A DNA stretch of 5,644 bases from Clostridia bacterium (GTDB lineage Bacteria; Bacillota; Clostridia; Oscillospirales; CAG-272): positions 1 to 5,644 of the forward strand of contig JAGCYR010000183.1 in assembly GCA_017960705.1 (NCBI GenBank), in the 5' to 3' direction. The notes under the pieces are model-generated. The model was not told the origin of the DNA. It searched no databases and worked only from the letters and a program-made list of their open reading frames with translations. Shown piece by piece: positions 1 to 5,644 of this stretch (positions are counted from its first letter, which is position 1; the number at the start of each line of letters is the position of its first letter). Made by a program: the position numbers and the translations under genes.

Positions 1-652
1 GACGCGCCGACGCGCCGATCTCGAACGGGGTCAGGATCGGGGTATCGACCTCGAGGAATCCCTTCCCGTCGAGGTACGCCCGGATCTCGGCAAGGATCTT
101 GCTGCGGCGGACGAAGGTGTCCTTGACCTCGGGGTTCATGATCAGATCGACGTACCGCTGCCGGTAGCGGAGATCGGTATTGGTCAGCCCGTGGAACTTC
201 TCGGGCAGGGGGAGGAGGGATTTCGCGAGCAGCGTGATACCGTCGCAGTGCACCGAGATCTCCCCGGTCTGCGTCTTGAAAACGAAGCCGTGCACGCCGA
301 CGACGTCCCCGACGTCCCACTTCTTGAATGCGGTGTAGGCGTCCTCTCCGACGTCGTCGCGCTTCACGTAAAGCTGGATCTTGCCCGATCCGTCCATCAG
401 GTGGACGAACGCCGCCTTGCCCATGACCCGGCGGCTCATCATTCTGCCGGCGATCGAGACCGGGATCCCCTGCTTCCCCGCTTCCTCGTTACGCTCGAAG
501 CGGTCGAAATCGGATAGGATCTCGGAAGCGTGCGCCGAAACGTCGAATTTGGTGATGGTAAAGGGGTTCTTCCCCTCTGCGACCAGCGTCGCCAGCTTCT
601 CGCGGCGAACCGCAAGCTCGCTGCCCGGATTGTTGTTTTGTACGTCTGCCAT
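1..652 (-). CDS. lysS: Lysyl-tRNA synthetase, class II, N-terminal part (3' end off the window)
   Basis: Charges tRNA-Lys with lysine in the cytoplasm. Reading the minus strand from ATG at 652-650 gives 217 residues with no stop, running off the left edge; the full family length is about 490-500. A TCCTTT (660-665, AAAGGA on the coding strand) lies 7 bases upstream and supports this start. Residues 1-60 form the N-terminal helical extension. Residues 65-145 look like the OB-fold anticodon-binding domain (GRMMSRRVMGKAAFVHLMD, then GSGKIQLYVK). Residues 160-171 (DLRYRQRYVDLI) are the conserved linker typical of LysRS, and 198-217 (GFLEVDTPILTPFEIGASAR) are class II motif 1. The usual PGGA before SAR is replaced by FEIGA, a possible lineage variant. 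Catalytic motifs 2 and 3 are not in the window. It lies 55 bases after greA, a pairing common in Firmicutes, and is probably cotranscribed with it. No lysine riboswitch or T-box leader is visible. Confidence 0.96.
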   Translation of the reverse strand, partial: MADVQNNNPGSELAVRREKLATLVAEGKNPFTITKFDVSAHASEILSDFDRFERNEEAGKQGIPVSIAGRMMSRRVMGKAAFVHLMDGSGKIQLYVKRDDVGEDAYTAFKKWDVGDVVGVHGFVFKTQTGEISVHCDGITLLAKSLLPLPEKFHGLTNTDLRYRQRYVDLIMNPEVKDTFVRRSKILAEIRAYLDGKGFLEVDTPILTPFEIGASAR

Positions 653-670
653 GTTGTAGTCCTTTCTCTA

Positions 671-690
671 TTCCCCTCCGTGAGGGGGAA
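671..690 (-). other. Small stem-loop in the greA-lysS spacer
   Basis: On the coding strand, TTCCCC(C)TC pairs with GAGGGGAA around an ACG loop: eight pairs with one bulged C. It sits just upstream of the lysS ribosome binding site (660-665). There is no T run after it in the direction of transcription, so it is not a classical terminator. It could be an mRNA stability or processing element, or chance in a short GC-rich spacer. Confidence 0.4.
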
Positions 691-707
691 AACCTAAAAA
701 ACGGGAA

Positions 708-1187
708 TTACTGCGCGCGGGTGACCTTTTTCACCTTGAGTCCGACCTGTTCGCCGGAGGGGAGTTCCGCCACCACGCGTTCGCCCGATTTCGCGCCGAT
801 CAGAGCGCGCCCGATCGGGGACACGTCCGAGATCTTGCCCGCGAGGGGATCCGCGCCGTAGGAGTCGACGATGTGGTAGGTGATCTCCTTCTTTTTCTTC
901 TCGTTGAAGACCACGACGACCGAGCCGACGTGGACGAGGTTGTGGTCGATCTCGCTCTCGTCGACGACGCGGGCGTTCTTGATCTTCTCCTCGAGTTCGG
1001 CGATCTGCATGGCGTTCTTCGCCTGCTCGTTCTTCGCCTCGTCGTATTCGCTGTTCTCCGAAAGGTCGCCGTAGCTGCGGGCGGTCGAGATATCCTTCTT
1101 GATGATCTCGCGCTGCGCCTTCAGTTCGTCGAGCTGCGCCTTCAATGCGTCGAGCGACGCTTGGGTGATGACCTGCTGCTTCTCCAT
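708..1187 (-). CDS. greA: Transcription elongation factor GreA
   Basis: Enters the secondary channel of RNA polymerase and stimulates cleavage of backtracked RNA, rescuing stalled elongation complexes. At 159 residues it matches the family length of about 158. The N-terminal two-thirds of the coiled coil is clear: helix 1 about residues 8-36, the tip ARSYGDLSENSEYDEAK (36-52), then helix 2 to about residue 73. The tip acidic residues D41 and E44, which coordinate the catalytic magnesium in studied GreA proteins, are both present. The C-terminal FKBP-like domain carries KISDVSPIGRALIGAKSGE (118-136). The start is supported by AAGGAG (1196-1201) with 8 bases of spacing. It begins 39 bases after the S41 protease stop, with no terminator and no convincing promoter between, so it is probably cotranscribed with the protease upstream and lysS downstream. 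Confidence 0.97.
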   Translation of the reverse strand: MEKQQVITQASLDALKAQLDELKAQREIIKKDISTARSYGDLSENSEYDEAKNEQAKNAMQIAELEEKIKNARVVDESEIDHNLVHVGSVVVVFNEKKKKEITYHIVDSYGADPLAGKISDVSPIGRALIGAKSGERVVAELPSGEQVGLKVKKVTRAQ

Positions 1188-1226
1188 GACTTTATCTCCT
1201 TGTTCGTGTTTTATCTATGATACTCT

Positions 1227-2594
1227 TTAAGGGTTGACTTTTTGGTCGAGAAATGCGAGCGCCGCCGCAAGCTGCGCGTCGTTTTCCCGCGTGCGGAGGT
1301 AGACGCTGATCCCCGCCTGTTCCTCCGGCAGTTCCACCGAAAGCGAAGGCGTGATCCCGACCCCGTCGTAGTTGACGTTGGTCGGCGGACTGTACCGCGC
1401 GACGGTCAGTTTGAGATAGCTGTCCGCGCCGACCGTGTAGGTGGTCTGCACGGTCCCTTTCCCGTAGGTCAGGGTCCCCACGACCGTCACGTCAAGCGGC
1501 GTCACCCCGATCTCCGCGGCGAACGCGGGGTCGGCGTAGTCGCGGAGCGCCGCGGTGAAGAGTTCCGCCGCAGATGCGGTCCCGCCGTTCACCAAAACCG
1601 CGACCGGAAGATCCGGGGACAGCTCGTGCCCGCCCTCGCGGTAGAGCGTGGAGGACCCGCCGTTTTTCAGGTGTCCGTCCTCCGCGGAAATGACGTAGTC
1701 CGAGAGCGACTCGGAGCGGTAGTCGACGTAGGCGATCACGCCGTCCGGGAGCAGATACGCGAGCACCATCCCGACCGACGAGAGAAGCCCGCCGCCGTTT
1801 GAGCGAAGGTCGAAGATCAGTCCGTCGATCCCCTCGTCCTCCAGAGCCGAGACCGCCGCCTCGAGCTGTTCGTAGGTGTGTCCGTCAAAGCCGGTGATAT
1901 GGACGTAGCCGATCTTGCTCCCGCCGTAATTTTCGATCCGGGAGATCACGGTCTGTTTGGTCACTTCCGCCCGCGTCACGGTGGCGTTCATCGGCTCGCC
2001 CGCGCGCACGAACGAGACGCTGACGGTGGTCCCCGCCTCCCCGACGATCGCGTTGAACGCCTCGTCGTAGCCGTCCGTAAAGGGTTTGCCGTCGATCGCG
2101 GTCAGAACGTCGCCGCCGATCAGCCCCGCGTCCTCCGCGGGAGATCCCGCGTGGACCAGAACGACCTCCGCGTTTCCGTCCGCGGTCTTCTGGAGCGTGA
2201 CGCCGATCCCGACGAAGTTGCCCGACAGATCCGACGAATACGAAGCGTATTCAAGGTCGGTGAAGAAGGTACCGTAGCGGTCGCCCATCGCGGTAATCGC
2301 CGCCTCGACCATGGTCTCGGTCAGAGCCGTCCGGTCGGGCAGATCGAAGATCGAGTTCGCGTCGAGCAGTCCGAGCGCCGCTTCGAGCAGTCCCGGATCG
2401 TACTTATCCGACCGCCGCACGTAGTTGTTGCGGTAATCCTCGATCTCGGAGGAATAGTAGCCCGAGAGCGAGAAGAAGGTCGCAAGGAACACGACGATCC
2501 CGGTCAGAAGACAGGCGAGCAGCGTAACGAGGAGCGGTCGGGACGGGGTCCCCTTTTTGGATTCGGGGGACTTAAAATCGTCCTGCCGGTTCAT
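1227..2594 (-). CDS. S41 family C-terminal processing protease (CtpA-type), single-pass membrane anchored
   Basis: Serine protease of the tail-specific/CtpA type, predicted to act outside the cytoplasmic membrane and cut substrates near their C termini. Its 455 residues read: a short polar, Lys-rich N terminus (1-19), one hydrophobic segment (about 21-44) acting as anchor or uncleaved signal, a short helical region with MGDRYGTFF (103-111), a PDZ domain (about 120-208: FVGIGV, then SPAEDAGLIGGDVLTAIDG), and the peptidase core. The core has IFDLRSNGGGLL (260-271; the usual form is DLRNNPGG), GGTASAAELFT with nucleophile S341, and TYGKGTVQ with general base K379 and Q383. The family tail motif GVGITPSLSVEL is at 411-422. 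The Ser-Lys-Gln set is therefore intact. No peptidoglycan-binding domain follows. It is related to, but clearly diverged from, the upstream protease, whose stop codon overlaps its start. The substrate cannot be told from sequence. Confidence 0.94.
   Translation of the reverse strand: MNRQDDFKSPESKKGTPSRPLLVTLLACLLTGIVVFLATFFSLSGYYSSEIEDYRNNYVRRSDKYDPGLLEAALGLLDANSIFDLPDRTALTETMVEAAITAMGDRYGTFFTDLEYASYSSDLSGNFVGIGVTLQKTADGNAEVVLVHAGSPAEDAGLIGGDVLTAIDGKPFTDGYDEAFNAIVGEAGTTVSVSFVRAGEPMNATVTRAEVTKQTVISRIENYGGSKIGYVHITGFDGHTYEQLEAAVSALEDEGIDGLIFDLRSNGGGLLSSVGMVLAYLLPDGVIAYVDYRSESLSDYVISAEDGHLKNGGSSTLYREGGHELSPDLPVAVLVNGGTASAAELFTAALRDYADPAFAAEIGVTPLDVTVVGTLTYGKGTVQTTYTVGADSYLKLTVARYSPPTNVNYDGVGITPSLSVELPEEQAGISVYLRTRENDAQLAAALAFLDQKVNP
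2591..2594 (-). promoter_or_regulatory. ATGA stop-start overlap between the two S41 protease genes
   Basis: The TGA ending the lipoprotein protease (2593-2591) overlaps the ATG of the membrane-anchored protease (2594-2592) in the string ATGA. Only a modest GGTGAG lies close upstream of the second start, whereas the other genes here have strong AAGGAG-like sites. This suggests that translation of the second protease depends at least partly on reinitiation after the first, which would tie their amounts together. Confidence 0.8.
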
Positions 2595-4000
2595 TCACTC
2601 ACCATCCGTTCCGTGATCGAATTGATCGCCGCCGTCATCTGCACGTCCTCCTCGTCGGTGAGCGCCCAGATGGACTTTTTCCGCGCCTCCTCGGAGAGTT
2701 CGACCGGGATATCCGGCGTGATCCCCGTCCCCTCGTAGTTCGGGGAGTAGGGCGGATTGTAGTGCGCGAAGGAAATGGTGGTCGCGCAACCCGCGCCCAG
2801 CCGGACCTGGGTCTGCATGGTCCCCTTTCCGTAGGTCACGGTCCCGACGATCTTCACGTCGAGCAGCCCCTCTCTCGCGTAGTCCTGCATCGCGCAGGTG
2901 AAGAGCTCGCCCGCCGACGCGGTGTGTTGGTTGCAGAGGACCGCGATCGGAAGATCCGAGGGCAGCTTATGGTCGACGGCGGATTTGTCGTAACTTGCAC
3001 TGTTCGCCACGTCGTACTCGACCGTTCCGTCGTAGTATTCGTAGTTGGCGAGCGGCGTTCCGTTCGGCACCAGATAGTCGAGCACCGTCAGAATCGAGGA
3101 AAGTAGCCCGCCGGGGTTGTTCCTCAGATCGAAGATCAGGGCGTCGACCCCCTCTGCGAGAAGCCCGTCGAGCGCGGCTTTGAACTGCGGCGCCGTGGTC
3201 TCGTTGAACTCGGTGATCTGGACGAGCCCGATCTTCGGGGATCCTTGCAAAACCGACGCCGACGCCGTGACCTGCACGACCGTGCGGCGGATCATGGTGC
3301 GGGTGTAGGATTCTCCGTTCCGCGCGAAGGTGACCGTCACTTCGGTATTCTCCTCGCCGCGGATGCGGTTGACCAGCTCGGCAAACGAAATGGTCGAAGT
3401 CGAAGCGTCCCCTACCGCCTCGATGGTGTCGCCCGGGAGCACCCCCGCCTCGTACGCGGGCGTGTCGGGAAAGACGGCGGTGACCGTGACGATACGCGCC
3501 ACCGCGTCGTTTGTGACCTGGACCCCGATGCCGACGTAGTTGCCGGTCATATCCGACGTGTATTCGGCGTACGCCTCGGGGTTCATATAGTAGGCGTACT
3601 TATCCCCCGCGGCGGCAAGATAGCTCTCGCAGAGAAGGTCGGTTACTTCGCTTTGGTCGGTCTCGTCGATCAGCTCGCGGTATTCGGCGTAGAACTCCGC
3701 GATCGCCGCGGCAAGCTCCGCGTCGGTCGAAAGATCGCCGATGAAGTAGTGCGAATAGTAGTAGTGGATATTCTCGACGACCGTCTGGTTGAACGCGGGG
3801 ATCGCCTCGTTTGCAAGCAGCAGCGAGACAAGCTCGGACGGCTCCTTTTCCGCGCTCCCCGTGGTCTGTGCCGCCGTCCCGGTCTCCCCCGTGTCGGCGG
3901 GGCGCAAAGCGAACGCCGTACAGCCCGAAAAGGCGAAGATCAAAGTCAAAATCAAAAGCAGTACGGCTATCAGCCGAACGCGTTTTCCGTCGCGTCTCAT
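2591..4000 (-). CDS. S41 family C-terminal processing protease, putative lipoprotein
   Basis: A second CtpA-type serine protease of 469 residues. It starts with RRDGKR, a hydrophobic stretch (about 9-24) and FSGC (24-27), a lipobox-like end with C27 as the probable lipidated cysteine. Phe at -3 is not the usual Leu, so lipidation is likely but not certain. A Thr/Gly/Ala-rich linker (33-50) follows, then a helical region with AGDKYAYYMNPEAY (131-144), a PDZ domain (about 150-238: YVGIGV, then TPAYEAGVLPGDTIEAVGD), and the peptidase core. The core has IFDLRNNPGGLL (289-300), HTASAGELFT with nucleophile S362, and TYGKGTMQ with K392 and Q396, followed by GTGITPDIPVEL (424-435). The catalytic set is intact. 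Cysteines 124, 356, 369 and 405 are unusual for an exported Firmicute protein; two flank the active serine. AAGGAG (4009-4014) with 8 bases of spacing supports the start. It lies 87 bases after the CdaR-type regulator gene. Confidence 0.94.
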   Translation of the reverse strand: MRRDGKRVRLIAVLLLILTLIFAFSGCTAFALRPADTGETGTAAQTTGSAEKEPSELVSLLLANEAIPAFNQTVVENIHYYYSHYFIGDLSTDAELAAAIAEFYAEYRELIDETDQSEVTDLLCESYLAAAGDKYAYYMNPEAYAEYTSDMTGNYVGIGVQVTNDAVARIVTVTAVFPDTPAYEAGVLPGDTIEAVGDASTSTISFAELVNRIRGEENTEVTVTFARNGESYTRTMIRRTVVQVTASASVLQGSPKIGLVQITEFNETTAPQFKAALDGLLAEGVDALIFDLRNNPGGLLSSILTVLDYLVPNGTPLANYEYYDGTVEYDVANSASYDKSAVDHKLPSDLPIAVLCNQHTASAGELFTCAMQDYAREGLLDVKIVGTVTYGKGTMQTQVRLGAGCATTISFAHYNPPYSPNYEGTGITPDIPVELSEEARKKSIWALTDEEDVQMTAAINSITERMVSE

Positions 4001-4031
4001 CGATCTGTCTCCTTCCTTTAATCAAACGGAG

Positions 4032-4059
4032 CCCCGCCGCCCGTTGACGGACGTCGGGG
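4032..4059 (-). other. Strong GC-rich stem-loop between the regulator and the protease genes
   Basis: On the minus-strand RNA, CCCCG pairs with CGGGG; after one A-G mismatch, CGUCCGU pairs with ACGGGCG (one G-U pair) around CA, or UCAA if the last pair opens. That gives 12 pairs in 28 bases, and the wobble makes it better in the minus-strand transcript than on the plus strand. It is followed by CTCCGTTTGATT, too poor in T for a normal intrinsic terminator, and then by the protease ribosome binding site 17 bases further on. A smaller inverted repeat (CCGC, four-base loop, GCGG; 4075-4086) lies just after the regulator stop. Likely roles are partial attenuation or an mRNA processing or stability boundary. 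Confidence 0.55.
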
Positions 4060-4087
4060 TGATTCTCCATAGTGCCGCGGACGCGGA

Positions 4088-5173
4088 TCAGAACTTGGTC
4101 GGTTTGCTGGTCAGGTACTTCTTGACCATCAGCGCCACCTTGAAGGTGACGGCGTGCTCGAACTCGCGGAGGTCGAGACCGGTCAGCTTCCGGATCTTCT
4201 CAAGCCGGTAGACCAGCGTGTTGCGGTGGACGAACAGTTTGCGCGAGGTCTCGGACACGTTCAGGTTGTTCTCGAAGAAGCTCTGGACGGTCATCAGCGT
4301 CTCGCGGTCGAGCGAATCGAGCGACCCGCGCTTGAACACCTCGTCGAGGAAGATCTCGCAGAGGGTGGTCGGGAGCTGATAGATCAGACGGCCGATGCCG
4401 AGGTTCTCGTAGCTGACGATATTCTTCTCGGTGTCGAAGACCTTGCCGACCTCGAGCGAGATCCGCGCTTCCTTGTAGGCGCGGGCAAGATCCTTGAGCC
4501 CGTCGACGACCGAACTGATGCCGATGCTGACCTTCGTGAAGAACTCGGCGTTCAGGGTCTCCGCGATCCCGGCGGCAAGCTCCTCGATCTCGCGGATGTC
4601 GGTCCCCTCCTCGACTTCCTTCACCAGAACGACGTCGGATTCGCCGATATTGATGACGTAGTCGCGGCTCTTGTCCGGGAACATCCCGGCGACCATATCG
4701 TAAGGAAGCACGTCGGTCCAGCCGAAGAACTTGATGATCAGAACGACCCGGTGATCTTCGCCCGAAAAGTGCAGTTCCTTGCTCTTGATGTAGATGTCGC
4801 TCGGCAGGATGTTGTCGAGCATGATGTTCTTGATGAACGAACCCTTGTCGTATTTCTCGTCGTAGAGACCCTTGATGTTCCCGAGCGAGACCGACAGCAT
4901 CGCCGCGTAGCGGCCCGCCTCGGCGTCCTCGCCGGCGACGAAAACGATCCCCTCGTTCTTGCCTCCGACCGAAATGAAACGGTAGGTGAACCCGTCGATC
5001 GCCGCCGCGTCGGTCGCGAAGGAAAGCTCCTCGCGGATACCCTGGCGGGATTCGCCGATCAGACGCGGATCGCTGCAGGCGACGATCACGCCCGCCTCGT
5101 CGATGATGCCGACGGTGCGGTCGATCGCATCCTTCATCTGGTGGATCACACCCTGATACAAACGGTTGGACAT
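4088..5173 (-). CDS. CdaR/PucR-family transcriptional regulator (sugar-diacid recognition type)
   Basis: A 361-residue cytoplasmic DNA-binding regulator with the CdaR layout. Residues about 3-130 resemble the sugar-diacid recognition domain, with AIDRTVGIIDEAGVIVACSD (16-35), GYRF-like FTYRFISV (62-69) and EGIVFVAGE (74-82). Residues about 140-250 are the degenerate GGDEF-like region ending in VSIGISSVVDGLKDLARAY (215-233). The C terminus is a PucR-type helix-turn-helix: FENNLNVSETSRKLFVHRNT (300-319), then LVYRLEKIRKLTGLDL. In E. coli, CdaR activates glucarate/galactarate/glycerate genes; no such gene is in this window, so the ligand and targets here are unknown and the family name should not be read as a substrate claim. 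AAGGGGG (5181-5187) with 7 bases of spacing supports the start. A promoter lies upstream, and the gene heads the possible operon with the two proteases, greA and lysS. Autoregulation is plausible. Confidence 0.92.
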   Translation of the reverse strand: MSNRLYQGVIHQMKDAIDRTVGIIDEAGVIVACSDPRLIGESRQGIREELSFATDAAAIDGFTYRFISVGGKNEGIVFVAGEDAEAGRYAAMLSVSLGNIKGLYDEKYDKGSFIKNIMLDNILPSDIYIKSKELHFSGEDHRVVLIIKFFGWTDVLPYDMVAGMFPDKSRDYVINIGESDVVLVKEVEEGTDIREIEELAAGIAETLNAEFFTKVSIGISSVVDGLKDLARAYKEARISLEVGKVFDTEKNIVSYENLGIGRLIYQLPTTLCEIFLDEVFKRGSLDSLDRETLMTVQSFFENNLNVSETSRKLFVHRNTLVYRLEKIRKLTGLDLREFEHAVTFKVALMVKKYLTSKPTKF

Positions 5174-5207
5174 ATTCGTTCCCCCTTTGCGTGTGTCTGT
5201 GTTGGTT

Positions 5208-5216
5208 AGTCTGACT
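5208..5216. promoter_or_regulatory. Short palindrome overlapping the -10 edge of the regulator promoter
   Basis: AGTC-T-GACT is a perfect nine-base palindrome abutting the predicted -10 box (5215-5220), where a repressor or autoregulator could block initiation. TAGTCT recurs at 5249-5254, 42 bases from its copy at 5207-5212, on the far side of the -35 box. Both are short enough to be chance in an AT-rich spacer, so this is only a candidate operator. Confidence 0.2.
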
Positions 5217-5241
5217 TATATTTTACATCTTATTTTGTCAA
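5215..5241 (-). promoter_or_regulatory. Sigma-A-type promoter for the regulator gene and probable operon
   Basis: On the minus strand a perfect TTGACA -35 box (5241-5236) is followed after 15 bases by TATAAG (5220-5215), five of six matches to the -10 consensus. The 15-base spacer is shorter than the usual 17; shifting the -10 to TAAGTC restores 17 at the cost of matches. The stretch is very AT-rich against a GC-rich background and leaves a leader of roughly 35 bases before the start codon at 5173. Confidence 0.6.
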
Positions 5242-5259
5242 ATATCAATAGTCTATCGT

Positions 5260-5301
5260 AAAAAAGTCACAAAAAAACAAAAATTATTTCAGCAATGTGA
5301 C
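5260..5301 (-). terminator. Possible terminator after rsmE (inverted repeat plus T run)
   Basis: In the minus-strand transcript GTCACA (5301-5296) can pair with TGTGAC (5271-5266), and six Ts (5265-5260) follow at once, as in an intrinsic terminator. The stem is only six pairs and the loop is 24 bases of mostly T, both poor for the type. It lies just after the rsmE stop (5314-5312) and upstream of the regulator promoter, where a terminator is expected. The same repeat could instead be a protein-binding site. Confidence 0.35.
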
Positions 5302-5311
5302 GAGAGCCCGA

Positions 5312-5644
5312 TCAAAGCTCGTAGCGGAACGCAAGACAGGAGAGCGCGAAAAGGGGCGCGGTCTCGCAGCGCAGGATGCGTTTTCCGAGCCCGGCGAGCA
5401 AAAACCCCGCCGCCTTTGCCGCCTCGGCTTCGCCCTCGGAGAAACCGCCCTCCGACCCCACGACGACCGAAACGCACTTCGGCAATACGTCGGGGAGCAG
5501 CGCGGGCAGGGGGCGCGTCCCCTCTCCTTCGTAGCAGAAAAGGGGCAGATCGGCTTTGCTCGCCTCGTCCAGCATCTCCTTGAAGGAGAGCGGGGGCGTG
5601 ACGGTCGGGATCGCGCCGCGGCGGCACTGTTTCGCCGCTTCCTC
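5312..5644 (-). CDS. rsmE: 16S rRNA (uracil-1498-N3)-methyltransferase RsmE, C-terminal part (5' end off the window)
   Basis: Methylates N3 of U1498 in helix 44 of 16S rRNA with S-adenosylmethionine. The visible 110 residues read open from the right edge and end in TGA at 5314-5312; the full family length is about 245-250, so a little under half is present. EEAAKQCRRGAIPTV (1-15 of the visible part) matches the family EA-KQ-R segment. The SPOUT trefoil knot and cofactor site are shown by VVVGSEGGFSEGEAEAAKAAG (60-80, without residue 60 in the core motif) and LGKRILRCETAPLFAL (86-101). The usual forms are GPEGG and RILRTETA, so Ser and Cys substitute at single positions. An internal ATG at 5575-5573 is not the true start, because homology continues upstream of it to the window edge. 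A possible terminator and the regulator promoter follow, so rsmE probably ends a separate transcription unit. Confidence 0.93.
   Translation of the reverse strand, partial: EEAAKQCRRGAIPTVTPPLSFKEMLDEASKADLPLFCYEGEGTRPLPALLPDVLPKCVSVVVGSEGGFSEGEAEAAKAAGFLLAGLGKRILRCETAPLFALSCLAFRYEL

Noticed and set aside
1..16. Tandem GACGCGCC repeat at the left edge
   Set aside because: It encodes the conserved GASAR residues of LysRS motif 1 in GC-rich codons; a coding coincidence.
696..735. GGTGA/TCACC hairpin near the end of greA followed later by a T6 run
   Set aside because: The stem is only five pairs, lies inside the coding region, and is separated from the T run (696-701) by about 18 bases, so it does not form an intrinsic terminator.
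873..1220. A 115-codon plus-strand frame rich in Leu/Val/Asp opposite greA
   Set aside because: The complement of the Glu/Lys-rich coiled coil of greA naturally gives Leu/Phe/Val-rich open frames; not a membrane protein gene.
1234..1265. TTGACT on the plus strand as a possible -35 box
   Set aside because: No fitting -10 box follows and no plus-strand gene exists downstream.
1242..4021. Several plus-strand open frames of 180-290 codons opposite the two S41 genes
   Set aside because: Arg/Val/Asp-rich products with no motif, no good ribosome binding site, lying fully opposite well-supported protease genes; codon-bias shadows.
3600..4070. A 156-codon minus-strand frame overlapping the start of the lipoprotein protease
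   Set aside because: It is in another frame of the same strand, Arg-rich, and overlaps a gene with a good ribosome binding site, signal peptide and domain match.
4154..5209. A 351-codon open frame on the plus strand opposite the regulator gene
   Set aside because: It is the mirror of a GC-rich gene with strong third-position bias; its Val/Asp/Leu/Arg-rich product has no recognisable domain, while the minus strand encodes a clear CdaR-type protein.
5308..5324. GAGC...GCTC stem spanning the rsmE stop codon
   Set aside because: Only four Watson-Crick pairs plus two G-U pairs, and no adjacent T run; too weak to call.

Overview
The window reads as an ordinary chromosomal segment of a GC-rich, Clostridia-like member of the Firmicutes (Bacillota). 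The grounds are the adjacent greA-lysS pair common in that phylum, strong AAGGAG-type ribosome binding sites, a CdaR/PucR-type regulator and short spacers. This placement is inferred from gene content and style; no rRNA or other taxonomic marker is present. Coding regions are GC-rich with G/C-biased third positions, while the one long intergenic stretch is very AT-rich.

All six genes lie on the minus strand. In transcription order (right to left) they are: the C-terminal part of rsmE, a 16S rRNA uridine methyltransferase (5644-5312, 5' end off the window); an AT-rich spacer with a possible rsmE terminator and a good promoter (5311-5174); a CdaR-family regulator with sugar-diacid recognition, GGDEF-like and PucR-type HTH regions (5173-4088); an 87-base spacer with two stem-loops; an S41 (CtpA-type) processing protease with a lipoprotein signal (4000-2591); a second S41 protease with one N-terminal membrane anchor, overlapping the first by ATGA (2594-1227); greA, a transcript cleavage factor (1187-708); and lysS, lysyl-tRNA synthetase (652 to beyond position 1).

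From cdaR-like to lysS I see no classical intrinsic terminator (GC-rich stem followed by a T run), so the five genes may be one transcription unit started upstream of the regulator, possibly with internal processing or attenuation at the 4032-4059 stem-loop. greA, lysS and rsmE are housekeeping genes. The noteworthy part is the module of a CdaR-type regulator plus two divergent, apparently active, differently anchored S41 proteases that look translationally coupled. I found no mobile element, CRISPR array, tRNA, rRNA or recognisable riboswitch. No stretch over 300 bases lacks a gene.
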